A stretch of DNA of 64,000 nucleotides from assembly GCA_965116345.1 (NCBI GenBank), contig OZ220680.1, positions 2,170,001 to 2,234,000 on the forward strand, in the 5' to 3' direction. The DNA comes from VXYL01 sp965116345. GTDB taxonomy: Bacteria > Pseudomonadota > Gammaproteobacteria > Pseudomonadales > Azotimanducaceae. The notes under the pieces are model-generated. The model was not told the DNA's origin and did no database searches. It saw only the letters and a program-made list of their open reading frames with translations. Shown here in pieces: positions 8,818 to 16,419 of this stretch. The position numbers and the translations under genes were made by a program. Each line of letters begins with the position of its first letter. Positions within the stretch are counted from its first letter, which is position 1.

Positions 8818-10035
8818 GTGTCGGTAGAGATTCGCCAGGCCACCGCCGAGGAGATGGCGGACTTCGGCGTCCTCGGTGGCTATGTCTTCGGCGGCGTCTT
8901 CGGCGACGGCGCGAGGAACGTCATCAGCGAGGACATCCTGCCCGAGTGGACATTGTGTGCCTACGTGGACGGTGCGCTGGCATCGATTTTCTCCGACATC
9001 CCGTTCACCATGCGTGCCAACGGTCGTGCCATGCCGCTCGCCGGCGTGTCCACGGTCGGCACTCAGCCCGAGTACCGCCGCCGCGGCCTCGCCCGGCGCA
9101 TCCACACCCAGGCGTTCGGCCAGATGCGCGAGGCCGGCCAGCCGGTGGCGTCGTTGTGGGCATCCCAGGCGGCCATCTATCAGCGCTACGGCTACGCCAT
9201 GTCGACGGCCGCACTGAGCTACACCATCGACACCGTGGACATACGGTTCCACGACGGCGACGGTGGCAACGGCCGCGTCGAGCGAATCGATCTCGACACC
9301 GGCTACGACACGTTGAAGGACGTCTACATTCAGTTCGTCGCCGACCGCACGGCCTACCTGCATCGTGCCAAGGCACTGTGGCTACGCAACGCCCTGGAGC
9401 CGGTGAAGGCGGACGGCCCGGTGTGGGTGGCGGTCTGCTACGACCACGAAGGCACCGCCCGCGGCTACGTGGTCTATACCCTGCGCGGACAAAAGGTAGA
9501 GCATCCGGCGCGTGACCAGGAATTGGTGATCCGCGATCTGGCCTGGCTCGATGGCGACGCATACCGCTCGCTGTGGAGCTTTGTCGCGAGCCACGACCTA
9601 GTGGGTAGCGTGCGCTGGAACGGCGCGCCGGTGGACGACCCCGCAGCCGAGTTCCTGCTGGAGCCGCGCATGCTCAACGCGCGCAGCCAAGAGGGCATCT
9701 GGTCCCGCATCGTGGACGTCCCGACAGCGTTCGCCGCGCGCGGCTACGACGTAGCGGCTGAAGTCACCGTCGAAGTCGAGGCCGATGCGCAAACCCCTTG
9801 GAACGACGGCACCTGGCACCTCGAGTGCAGTCCGGAAGGCGCCCACGCACGGCCGAGCCGCGAGACCCCCGACATCCGCTTGAACGTCAAGGCCCTCGCC
9901 TCCCTGTGGAGCGGCTTTCGGTCCGCCTCGGAACTGGCCCGCTGGGGCCTCGTGGAGGGCGACCGCGAAGCGCTCGCCCGGGTCGACGACGTGTTCCGCA
10001 CCCGCCACGCGCCCCACTGTCCGGATCACTTCTGA
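8818..10035 (+). CDS. Eis-like GNAT acetyltransferase with C-terminal SCP2-like domain
   Basis: This 405-residue protein starts at GTG. The N-terminal GNAT domain shows the acetyl-CoA loop VSTVGTQPEYRRRGLARRIH, typical of Eis proteins, followed by LWASQAAIYQRYGYAMST. A second, divergent GNAT-like half occupies the middle (about 160-290). The C-terminal 100 residues contain VTVEVEADAQTPWNDGTWHL, as in the sterol-carrier-like end of Eis, which acetylates amino groups on diverse substrates. The protein ends with LASLWSGFRSASELARWGLV. The intergenic space before it contains only a GC-rich hairpin-like segment. Confidence 0.85.
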   Translation: MSVEIRQATAEEMADFGVLGGYVFGGVFGDGARNVISEDILPEWTLCAYVDGALASIFSDIPFTMRANGRAMPLAGVSTVGTQPEYRRRGLARRIHTQAFGQMREAGQPVASLWASQAAIYQRYGYAMSTAALSYTIDTVDIRFHDGDGGNGRVERIDLDTGYDTLKDVYIQFVADRTAYLHRAKALWLRNALEPVKADGPVWVAVCYDHEGTARGYVVYTLRGQKVEHPARDQELVIRDLAWLDGDAYRSLWSFVASHDLVGSVRWNGAPVDDPAAEFLLEPRMLNARSQEGIWSRIVDVPTAFAARGYDVAAEVTVEVEADAQTPWNDGTWHLECSPEGAHARPSRETPDIRLNVKALASLWSGFRSASELARWGLVEGDREALARVDDVFRTRHAPHCPDHF

Positions 10036-10051
10036 CTTCGCGACGTTCGCC

Positions 10052-10765
10052 GTGATCGACGCCCTGGGGTTGAAGCGTCTCTACGAGGATGAACTCGAAG
10101 CCGCGGCGCGACCCGGTGGCGGCGACTCGCGGCACGGACGGCGGATGTTCCGCGCCTTGCTCAAGGCGTCGCGACCGTTGGCGCCATGTCGTTTGGAGCA
10201 GGCCAAGGCGTGGGTCTGGTCCGACCTGCATCTCGGCCACGAGAACATCATCGGCTACACCGACCGGCCATTTGCCGATGCCCAGGCGATGGACAGCGCG
10301 CTCTACCACGAGTGGGAGGAGACCGTGGGCGAGGACGACGCGCTGATCTTCGTCGGCGACATCGCCATGCGGCGCGCGGTCGGCGAACACACCTGGGAGC
10401 GCATCCGCAACGGACGCGGTGCCGCCAAGTACCTCGTGGTCGGCAACCACGACCTGACCGGCGGGGGAGGACTACGGGTCGACGGTTTCGACCAGACGGG
10501 TTCGGTGATGCTCGTCGACGGCGACCCACCCCTGGCGTTCACTCATATCCCGCTCAAATCGGTTCCCGAAGGCTGCGTCAATGTCCACGGCCACACCCAC
10601 GACGAACCACCCCGCCCGACCTTGCACATCAACGTCTCGGTGGAGCAGCTCGGCTACCGCCCGGTCGCCTTGGATCGAATACGTGCTCTGGCGAAGGAGA
10701 TTGCCGCGGGAAGCCATCCCCCGGGGACGACGACCATGGAGCGTCTCGTCGCCATCGGCGGCTGA
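10052..10765 (+). CDS. Metallophosphoesterase
   Basis: This 237-residue protein has the complete calcineurin-like metallophosphatase signature set. It is read in order as WSDLHLGHENI (D-x-H), FVGDIAM (GD), VVGNHD (GNHD), then AFTHIPL and NVHGHTHD (GHTH). These residues bind two divalent metal ions and hydrolyse phosphomono- or diesters. The protein resembles small bacterial phosphoesterases of the YfcE/YmdB or diadenosine type more than nuclease partners. It starts at GTG, 16 bases after the Eis-like gene, and is convergent with arfB. The substrate is unknown. Confidence 0.88.
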   Translation: MIDALGLKRLYEDELEAAARPGGGDSRHGRRMFRALLKASRPLAPCRLEQAKAWVWSDLHLGHENIIGYTDRPFADAQAMDSALYHEWEETVGEDDALIFVGDIAMRRAVGEHTWERIRNGRGAAKYLVVGNHDLTGGGGLRVDGFDQTGSVMLVDGDPPLAFTHIPLKSVPEGCVNVHGHTHDEPPRPTLHINVSVEQLGYRPVALDRIRALAKEIAAGSHPPGTTTMERLVAIGG

Positions 10766-10772
10766 GCCCGGA

Positions 10773-11192
10773 TCAAAAGTCGTCCGGCGGCTTGCGCTGC
10801 CTCTTGACCTCTCCACGGCGTTTCTTGTCGTCCCGCCGCCTCGCCCTCTGTGATGCAGACGGTCTCGTCGGAATTCGCGGTTTCGGCTTCACGGCCGCCT
10901 GCGCGAGCAAGCCGCCGAGGCGCTCCAAGGCGGTGGCCCGGTTGCGCGCCTGGGTGCGGTGGGTGTCCACGACGATGAGGATTTCGCCCGCGGCGGTCAG
11001 GCGACTGCCGGCAAGTCCTTCAAGCCGCGTTCGCACGGTCGTGTCGAGTCCCGCGCGATCGAGAACGAGACGGCACTCCACCGCGGTGGCAACCTTGTTG
11101 ACGTTCTGCCCGCCGGGTCCCGAGGCGCGCGTGAACTTCCACGCCAACGCGTCTTCGGGAAGCTGCAGCCCGCCGAGCTCAATCGTCGCCAT
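10773..11192 (-). CDS. arfB: Alternative ribosome-rescue factor ArfB (peptidyl-tRNA hydrolase)
   Basis: This 139-residue protein hydrolyses the peptidyl-tRNA ester on ribosomes stalled on broken mRNA. It is a release-factor-like protein: the catalytic GGQ is at residues 27-29 in RASGPGGQNVNKV. The C-terminus is a highly basic disordered tail (about KPKPRIPTRPSASQRARRRD), which in the family probes the empty mRNA channel. ATG 11192 is chosen as the family N-terminus; it overlaps the end of rsgA by 14 bases, so both are in one operon. Convergent with the metallophosphoesterase gene. Confidence 0.9.
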   Translation of the reverse strand: MATIELGGLQLPEDALAWKFTRASGPGGQNVNKVATAVECRLVLDRAGLDTTVRTRLEGLAGSRLTAAGEILIVVDTHRTQARNRATALERLGGLLAQAAVKPKPRIPTRPSASQRARRRDDKKRRGEVKRQRKPPDDF

Positions 11193-12216
11193 CGCACCGC
11201 AATCCGGACCGGCGGGTGCGTTCGAGTCGGCCCGCGCGGCGCCGACGGTCCGCCGCATGGGTCTGCTGGCGCTGCCCCTCGGCGGCCAGTGCCTGGTAGT
11301 CGCGCACGCGCTGGGGATCCAGCCGGCCCGCCTCGATCTCGGCACGTACCGCACAATCGGGTTCGGTCTGGTGGCGACAGTTCGAGTACCGGCAGCGGGC
11401 CGCAAGCGCTTCGACATCGTCGTAGAACTCGTCCAGGTCCCGCTCTCCGATCACCACGCCCAGCTCGCGCACCCCGGGACCGTCCAGCACCAGGGTGCCG
11501 TCCGGCAACGGGTTCAGGGAACGGTGGGTGGTCGTGTGGCGGCCCTTCGCGTCCTGCTCGCGAATGGGCCGGGTGACCTGCAGTTCATCGCCCGCCAGGG
11601 TGTTCAACAGAGTTGACTTGCCGACTCCCGACGAGCCCAGTAGGGCGATGGTGCGTCCGGGGCGAAGCCAGTCGCGCACTCCGTCCAGGGTGGCGCCGTC
11701 CAGCGCGTTGACCACCTCGACGGGCAGTCCGGGCGCCGCCTCCGCCGCCTGTCCACGGTACGCCAGCGGATCGGCGGCCAGGTCCGCCTTGGTCAGCACG
11801 ATCAGGGGGTCGATGTCCTCGCTCGCCGCGAGTGCCAGGTAGCGCTTCAGTCGAGAAGCCGAGAACTCCGCATTGCAAGAGGTCACGACGAACAGCTTGT
11901 CGACGTTGGCGCCGATGAGCTGGACCTCGCCCTGTGACCCCGCCGCCACGCGTTGCAGAACGCTGAACCGGGAGAGGCAGCGCTCGACCCGGGTTCTCGC
12001 GGTGTCGGTGAGAACCCAGTCGCCCACCGTCGGGCGTTCCTCGGCCGGACGGCGGAACCAGAAACGGCCCAGGTGGATCTCGCACTCGCGCTCGCCGTCG
12101 GACAGCACATGGCCCGTACGGTGGACCGCCGTGATCCGGAGCGGGACGAGGCCGTCGTCCTCAGGGCGGAGCTGTGCGGCGAAGAACGGGTTCCACCCGA
12201 GCCCCGTCAAGCCCAT
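11179..12216 (-). CDS. rsgA: Ribosome small-subunit maturation GTPase RsgA
   Basis: This 345-residue GTPase has the circularly permuted order of the YjeQ/RsgA family, a late 30S assembly factor. The OB-fold part comes first (LGWNPFFAAQL to GDWVLTD), then the G4 motif LTKADL, the P-loop LLGSSGVGKSTLLN and the G3-like DGPGVRE. The C-terminal zinc knuckle is CRYSNCRHQTEPDC. The start at ATG 12216 gives the usual short N-terminus. A TTG start seven codons earlier is possible but no better ribosome site is seen. It precedes arfB with a 14-base overlap, which unites two ribosome functions in one transcript. Confidence 0.92.
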   Translation of the reverse strand: MGLTGLGWNPFFAAQLRPEDDGLVPLRITAVHRTGHVLSDGERECEIHLGRFWFRRPAEERPTVGDWVLTDTARTRVERCLSRFSVLQRVAAGSQGEVQLIGANVDKLFVVTSCNAEFSASRLKRYLALAASEDIDPLIVLTKADLAADPLAYRGQAAEAAPGLPVEVVNALDGATLDGVRDWLRPGRTIALLGSSGVGKSTLLNTLAGDELQVTRPIREQDAKGRHTTTHRSLNPLPDGTLVLDGPGVRELGVVIGERDLDEFYDDVEALAARCRYSNCRHQTEPDCAVRAEIEAGRLDPQRVRDYQALAAEGQRQQTHAADRRRRAGRLERTRRSGLRCDGDD

Positions 12217-12423
12217 GCGTTCAAGCGCCGGTGACAACGGGCTACTACGGTAGGCGTCCGTCGGGAGGGTCGAAATCCGCCACCTAGCGCATCCTCGGTC
12301 GGTGTTCAGGCATGCAGGCAGGATGCGAAATTGAACCCACGAATTCAACCGCGCCCGACGGCACTTGAGACTCGTTGGATTCCGCGTACGCTTTCGGTAA
12401 CGCCGCCCGGCCACTGGCAAGAC

Positions 12424-13185
12424 ATGCTGACTGCCGAAGAAATCGACCGCTATCGAACCGACGGTTACGTGATTCCCGACTTCCGTCTCGGCGACGACGT
12501 GATCGAAGAGATCCGCGGCAGCCACGCGCGGCTGCTCGACAGGCACCCGGAGTTCGCCGACTACTGTCCAGCCGTTCTGGCGTTCGACACCGCCTTCCTG
12601 AACATCGCCCGTCTGCCCGCCATCCTCGACATGGTGGAGCAGCTCATCGGCGCCGATTTTGCCCTGTGGAACTCCAGCTTCTTCGCCAAGCCCGCCCGCG
12701 TCGGCACGAAGACGCCATGGCATCAGGACGGCGAGTACTGGCCGATCCGACCGCTGGCCACCTGCTCCGTGTGGATCGCCGTCGATCCGGCGACGCGGGA
12801 CAATGGCTGCCTGCGCGTAATCCCCGGCTCGCACCGGCGCCGCGAGCTGGGAAGGCACGAATTCAATGGCGCCCAGGGCTTGAGTCTGCCCCTCGAGCTC
12901 CGTGCCGACGAGTTCGACGAGGGTACCGCCAGGGACATCGTCCTCGACACAGGACAGGTGTCGCTCCACGACATCTTCCTGATTCACGGATCCGAGCCGA
13001 ACCGATCCGACAAACGCCGGCGCGGCATGACCCTGCGCTACATGCCGACCACGTCCGTCTACCGCCGCGACCTGGCGCGACCTGACGGTCGCCGCGGCGG
13101 CCCACTCGCCATGTCCGAGCGGACGCTCTACCTCATGCGCGGCAAGGACCACTCCGGGGCCAACGACTTCCGCATTCGCCAATAG
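12424..13185 (+). CDS. Phytanoyl-CoA dioxygenase family oxygenase
   Basis: This 253-residue PhyH-type oxygenase starts at an ATG reading MLTAEEIDRYRTDGYVIPDF, the usual N-terminal signature of the family. A TTG at 12331 would add 31 unlikely residues. The iron site is WHQDGEYWPI and a distal His in HDIFLIHGSEPNRSDKRR, with MTLRYMPT downstream supplying the possible 2-oxoglutarate Arg. It stands alone between rsgA (divergent) and a degenerate sigma-factor locus. It is probably a cytosolic hydroxylase of an unidentified small molecule. Confidence 0.85.
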   Translation: MLTAEEIDRYRTDGYVIPDFRLGDDVIEEIRGSHARLLDRHPEFADYCPAVLAFDTAFLNIARLPAILDMVEQLIGADFALWNSSFFAKPARVGTKTPWHQDGEYWPIRPLATCSVWIAVDPATRDNGCLRVIPGSHRRRELGRHEFNGAQGLSLPLELRADEFDEGTARDIVLDTGQVSLHDIFLIHGSEPNRSDKRRRGMTLRYMPTTSVYRRDLARPDGRRGGPLAMSERTLYLMRGKDHSGANDFRIRQ

Positions 13186-13222
13186 GAAAGCGATTTAAGC
13201 GCTCTTGGCGTCCGGCAGTTGA

Positions 13223-13350
13223 CTAGTCGACGGTCGTCTCGTAGCGGACGCCATCGGGCACGGGGACGGCTTGTTGGACGGTCACCCCGTGGCCGCCGTC
13301 GGCAGCCAGACGGCCAACGCCGCCAGAGCCAGCTTGAGCGCCCTCGCCAT
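13223..13350 (-). pseudogene. Frameshifted secreted-peptide remnant
   Basis: An ATG at 13350, overlapping the sigma remnant's stop (ATGA), opens a frame reading MARALKLALAALAVWLPTAA, a clear signal-peptide-like sequence, but it stops at 13282. The next frame continues smoothly as GVTVQQAVPVPDGVRYETTV to a stop at 13223. The two frames meet at an ACGGGG homopolymer, so a single-base indel would restore a peptide of about 42 residues. It could be a pseudogene, or a sequencing error in a small secreted protein gene. No family is recognised. Confidence 0.4.
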
Positions 13351-13813
13351 CACGAGGCTCCTGCGTCCAGAGCCACCACGCGCATGGCGAACGCGAGCAG
13401 GCGTTTCGCGAAATCCGAAGAACGGAGCCTCGCGATCCCCAGATGAAGCCGGGACTTGACGGTGCCGAGCGGTACGGTTCCTGGTCCCCCGATGGGAAGC
13501 GCCCCGCCTTGCGCAACGCCGTGATCGCGGTGTTCTTCGCCACCGGGTACAGCAGGGAAGTCAGCTTGGCGGTGAGTACCAGTCCCTCGCCGGTCGGCGG
13601 AAAGCGGCGCAGGAGGTAGGCGAAGGTCTCCTGGAGCACGTCGAGGGCGGTGTCCGTGTCCGGAACGAATCTGAGCGCGACGCGCAGCACGTAGTCCTTG
13701 TGGCGCAGGTAGAGGGCCTCGAACGCCTGCGCGGCTTGTGCCGCATCCCCCTCGTTGCACGTCTGCACCGGCGCCTCGTCGCTGCGCGGGTCCCGGCGCC
13801 GCACCCGGGCCAT
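13350..13813 (-). pseudogene. ECF-type sigma factor pseudogene with an internal deletion
   Basis: The 5' part (13813 inward) reads as a sigma-70 region 2: YLRHKDYVLRVALRFVPDTD, TALDVLQETFAYLLRRFP and NTAITALRKAGRF. The 3' part, in a different frame ending at 13350, reads TVPLGTVKSRLHLGIARLR, the end of a sigma region 4 helix-turn-helix. Between them the linker and the front of region 4 are missing, and the reading frame shifts. An out-of-frame deletion therefore looks responsible. The locus sits directly downstream of the PhyH gene at 13832 on the same strand. Confidence 0.7.
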
Positions 13814-13831
13814 GTCATCCGCCCCGGTGCA

Positions 13832-14605
13832 TCATCCAGCGACCACCCGGTCCATCTCCGCCGCGAACGACACCGTCTCGCCGTACTCGCGCTCACCGCC
13901 GCTGGCGGCTTCGCCGCTGAGATGGACATGCTGCCAGCGGCTACCGGCGCGCATCTCCTCGCTCGCGTGATCCAAGTTCACGAAATGAACACCAACGCCC
14001 GCGCGTGGCCGCGATGTGGGATTCGGTCCGGTCGCATGCGGCGTTCCGAAACAGAAGAACACGACCCCACCGGCTGCGAGTTCGCAATGAACCGCGCTGG
14101 ACTCGTCGAGGTGTGTACGGATGTGGTGGTCGCTGTCGGGATCCCGCACGTGCGGCAGTTCGCGCTTGTACACACCGGGGACGACCTTCAGGGCGCCGTT
14201 CTCCCGGGTCGCGTCGTCGATGGCGATCCACATGGCGCAGCCTCGGATCGGTCGGGGGATGCGGAAGTAGGCGTTGTCGGTGTGCCAGTTGGTCCCCATG
14301 CCGTCGCCCGGTGGCTTGTAAAACATCTGGTCGAGGATCTTCACCACCGGGTCGCCGAGCAGCGCGGACACCGCCGTCAGCACACGGGGATGGAAAGGCA
14401 GGGCGCGGAACAGCCGGCTGTGGGGCCAGAGCGGGATGAGCTGCAGGTTGCGTTTGCCTTCCGCCACGGACACGTCGCGGGGCAGGCCGGCGGCGATCCA
14501 GCGCTCCACCTCGGACTTCAGGGCCGCCGCTTCGCGCGGTGCGAAGAAGCCGGGAACGATGGTATAACCGGCCTTCTTGTACTGGCTGATCTGATCTCGC
14601 GTCAT
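13832..14605 (-). CDS. Phytanoyl-CoA dioxygenase family oxygenase
   Basis: This 257-residue PhyH-type oxygenase begins MTRDQISQYKKAGYTIVPGF. The iron-binding H-x-D is in NWHTDNAYFR and the distal His in FGTPHATGPN; VGVHFVNLDH follows. The segment CAMWIAIDDATRENGAL is the typical cupin strand. The upstream region is shared divergently with the SDR gene at 14646, only 40 bases away. Downstream lies the broken sigma-factor gene. The substrate is unknown. Confidence 0.86.
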   Translation of the reverse strand: MTRDQISQYKKAGYTIVPGFFAPREAAALKSEVERWIAAGLPRDVSVAEGKRNLQLIPLWPHSRLFRALPFHPRVLTAVSALLGDPVVKILDQMFYKPPGDGMGTNWHTDNAYFRIPRPIRGCAMWIAIDDATRENGALKVVPGVYKRELPHVRDPDSDHHIRTHLDESSAVHCELAAGGVVFFCFGTPHATGPNPTSRPRAGVGVHFVNLDHASEEMRAGSRWQHVHLSGEAASGGEREYGETVSFAAEMDRVVAG

Positions 14606-14645
14606 TGGCCGTCAAGCATAGACCGATCACTGGAGGGGGACATCC

Positions 14646-15545
14646 ATGGACGACTTCAAGGACAGCGAGTTCCACGGCAAGGTCGCGGCGGTTACCGGCG
14701 CCGGCGGCGGCATCGGGCGCAGCCACGCCATCGAATTCGCCAAGCGGGGCGCCCGGGTCGTGGTCAACGACCTCGGCGGTTCCGTGGACGGCACCGGTGC
14801 CGGCGATGCGGCCGATGCCGTGGTGGCACAGATCAGGGCGTTCGGCGGGGAAGCCGTGGCCAACAGGGCTTCGGTCGCCGACCGCGACGGGGCCAAGAGC
14901 ATCGTCGACGACGCCATCGCCAACTACGGGCGCATCGACATCCTGGTCAACAACGCCGGCATCCTGCGCGACCGGACCTTCAAGAACATGACCCTCGACG
15001 AGTTCGACGTGGTCATGCAGGTGCACCTCACCGGCACCGCCTACGTCACCCACGCCGCCTGGCCGCACATGTACAAGCAGAACTACGGACGCATCGTCTT
15101 TACCAGTTCCGGCTCGGGCATCTTCGGCAACTTCGGCCAGTCCAACTACGGCGCCGCGAAGATGGCCATGCTGGGGCTCGCCAACGTGCTCGCACTAGAG
15201 GGCGCCAACCACAACGTCAGGGTCAACTGTCTCGGCCCCGGCGCCGCGACCCGGATGACCAACACCGTGCCGGGCCGCGACGAGGATCTCACCGAACCGG
15301 ACCCCATGCGCCACCCGAACCTCGTCAGCCCGGCGGTGCTCTACATGTGCAGCGAAGACGCCCCCAACGGTGCCGTGATCCACGCCGCCGGCGGCAATTA
15401 CAGCCGCAGCGAGGTCTGGGTCAACGACCCGGTGCAGCTGGGTGCCGGCGCGACCTACGAGGACCTGCTTCCCCACATCGACAAGCTGATGGACATGTCG
15501 GAGGCGCATCCCCGACAGCCGCGGGCGCCTAGACGCCGCCGGTAA
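14646..15545 (+). CDS. Short-chain dehydrogenase, peroxisomal MFE-2-like
   Basis: This 299-residue NAD(P)-dependent oxidoreductase has the Rossmann motif VTGAGGGIGRSHA (TGxxxGxG), NNAG at ILVNNAGILRD, and the catalytic Ser/Tyr/Lys as TSSGSG and SNYGAAKMAM. The insertion VNDLGGSVDGTGAGDAADAV is characteristic of the (3R)-hydroxyacyl-CoA dehydrogenase part of multifunctional enzyme type 2. An acyl-CoA substrate is therefore likely, which fits a lipid-oxidation setting with the PhyH oxygenases. The C-terminal 50 residues extend beyond a standard SDR. It is divergent from the PhyH gene at 13832. Confidence 0.88.
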   Translation: MDDFKDSEFHGKVAAVTGAGGGIGRSHAIEFAKRGARVVVNDLGGSVDGTGAGDAADAVVAQIRAFGGEAVANRASVADRDGAKSIVDDAIANYGRIDILVNNAGILRDRTFKNMTLDEFDVVMQVHLTGTAYVTHAAWPHMYKQNYGRIVFTSSGSGIFGNFGQSNYGAAKMAMLGLANVLALEGANHNVRVNCLGPGAATRMTNTVPGRDEDLTEPDPMRHPNLVSPAVLYMCSEDAPNGAVIHAAGGNYSRSEVWVNDPVQLGAGATYEDLLPHIDKLMDMSEAHPRQPRAPRRRR

Positions 15546-15557
15546 CTACGGGAGTGT

Positions 15558-15645
15558 CAGGAAGGGCGACGACAAGCGTCGCCCCTACGGAGTGCCCGGA
15601 CAGCCGTCGTGCCAGGAAGGGCGACGACAAGCGTGGCCCCTACGG
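15558..15645. repeat. Two copies of a 33-base palindromic REP-like repeat
   Basis: Two direct copies, at 15558-15590 and 15613-15645, differ at one position. The first contains the perfect hairpin GGGCGACG-ACAAG-CGTCGCCC; the second has one mismatch in it. The second copy overlaps the TonB gene stop at 15640-15642. It lies between convergent genes and could act as a bidirectional terminator. The arrangement resembles REP or other short palindromic repeat families. Confidence 0.7.
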
Positions 15646-16233
15646 GTCGGCGATCTCGAAGACGATTCGGGTGCGTACGCCCGGTACGTCCATGGCGACG
15701 CCGTCCACGACCCGCGGCTTGTACTTGAACTTCAATACCGCGTTCAACGCCGCACGGTCGAAATAGCCAGGCGGATCGGCGAGGAGCACCACGGGGTCCC
15801 TGACCGTGCCGGTCTCGGTGACCACGAACTCGACGAGCACATAGCCTTCGAGGCCCCTTGAGAGCGCCCGCCGGGGGTAGATCGGCTGGACTCTCGTGAT
15901 CGGTAGGTACTCGCCATCTTGGCTGAAGCTCAGATCCGGGTCACGCTTGGGCGGGACGTAGGGCCCCGGAAGGACGATTTCCTGACCGCGGTCGCCCCCG
16001 ATGATCGGCGGCGGCGGCTTGGGCGGCGGGTCGTCCGGAGGCGTTATGCGCTCCGGGCGTCGATCAATCCTCTCGGGATCGCGATCCTCCAGCAGGCGGA
16101 CCCAGTCGACCGAATCCCCCTCGAAGGGAGCCGCCTCAGCGGGTTTGGGATCGGCGATGAGGGCCTGCATCAAGGTCAGCAGGCCGATGGTGGCAATGGC
16201 GCCTAGGACGGACGCCGTCACATAGCGAAGCAT
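15640..16233 (-). CDS. TonB family energy-transducer protein
   Basis: This 197-residue protein has an N-terminal membrane anchor (VTASVLGAIATIGLLTLMQA), a proline-rich periplasmic linker (ITPPDDPPPKPPPPIIGG) and a C-terminal TonB-type domain: VQPIYPRRALSRGLEGYVLV, then DPVVLLADPPGYFDRAALNAV and WKYKP-like FKYKPRVVDG. TonB links inner-membrane proton motive force to outer-membrane receptors, although lone TonB proteins near M56 peptidases may have other roles. GAGGAG precedes the ATG. It is third in the BlaI-M56-TonB series, with a hairpin at 16296-16334 between it and the M56 gene. Confidence 0.85.
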   Translation of the reverse strand: MLRYVTASVLGAIATIGLLTLMQALIADPKPAEAAPFEGDSVDWVRLLEDRDPERIDRRPERITPPDDPPPKPPPPIIGGDRGQEIVLPGPYVPPKRDPDLSFSQDGEYLPITRVQPIYPRRALSRGLEGYVLVEFVVTETGTVRDPVVLLADPPGYFDRAALNAVLKFKYKPRVVDGVAMDVPGVRTRIVFEIADP

Positions 16234-16295
16234 GGGCTTTCTCCTCGTTCATGCGCGGCCGTCGAAGTACGGTAGTCGGGCGGCGTCGGAAAACG

Positions 16296-16334
16296 CCGGC
16301 ACTCCGGCGTCCAAATGGACGACCGGAGTGCCGG
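16296..16334. terminator. Strong hairpin between M56 and TonB genes
   Basis: A perfect 12-base-pair inverted repeat (CCGGCACTCCGG / CCGGAGTGCCGG) encloses a 15-base loop at 16308-16322. It lies between the stop of the M56 gene and the start of the TonB gene. No T-run follows on either strand, so it could be an attenuator, an mRNA-stability element or a terminator without a clear U tract. Confidence 0.45.
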
Positions 16335-16419
16335 TAGGCCGCTCGGTTGTGCAAGCTGCCGCCTGTTCTTTTCGTGTGGCGGCATTGCCCTTGGTTATCG
16401 GAGTTCACGAGTCGCTGCC

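Noticed and set aside
10186..11616. A 476-codon plus-strand frame over the metallophosphoesterase, arfB and rsgA
   Set aside because: It overlaps three well-supported genes on other frames and has no recognisable protein features.
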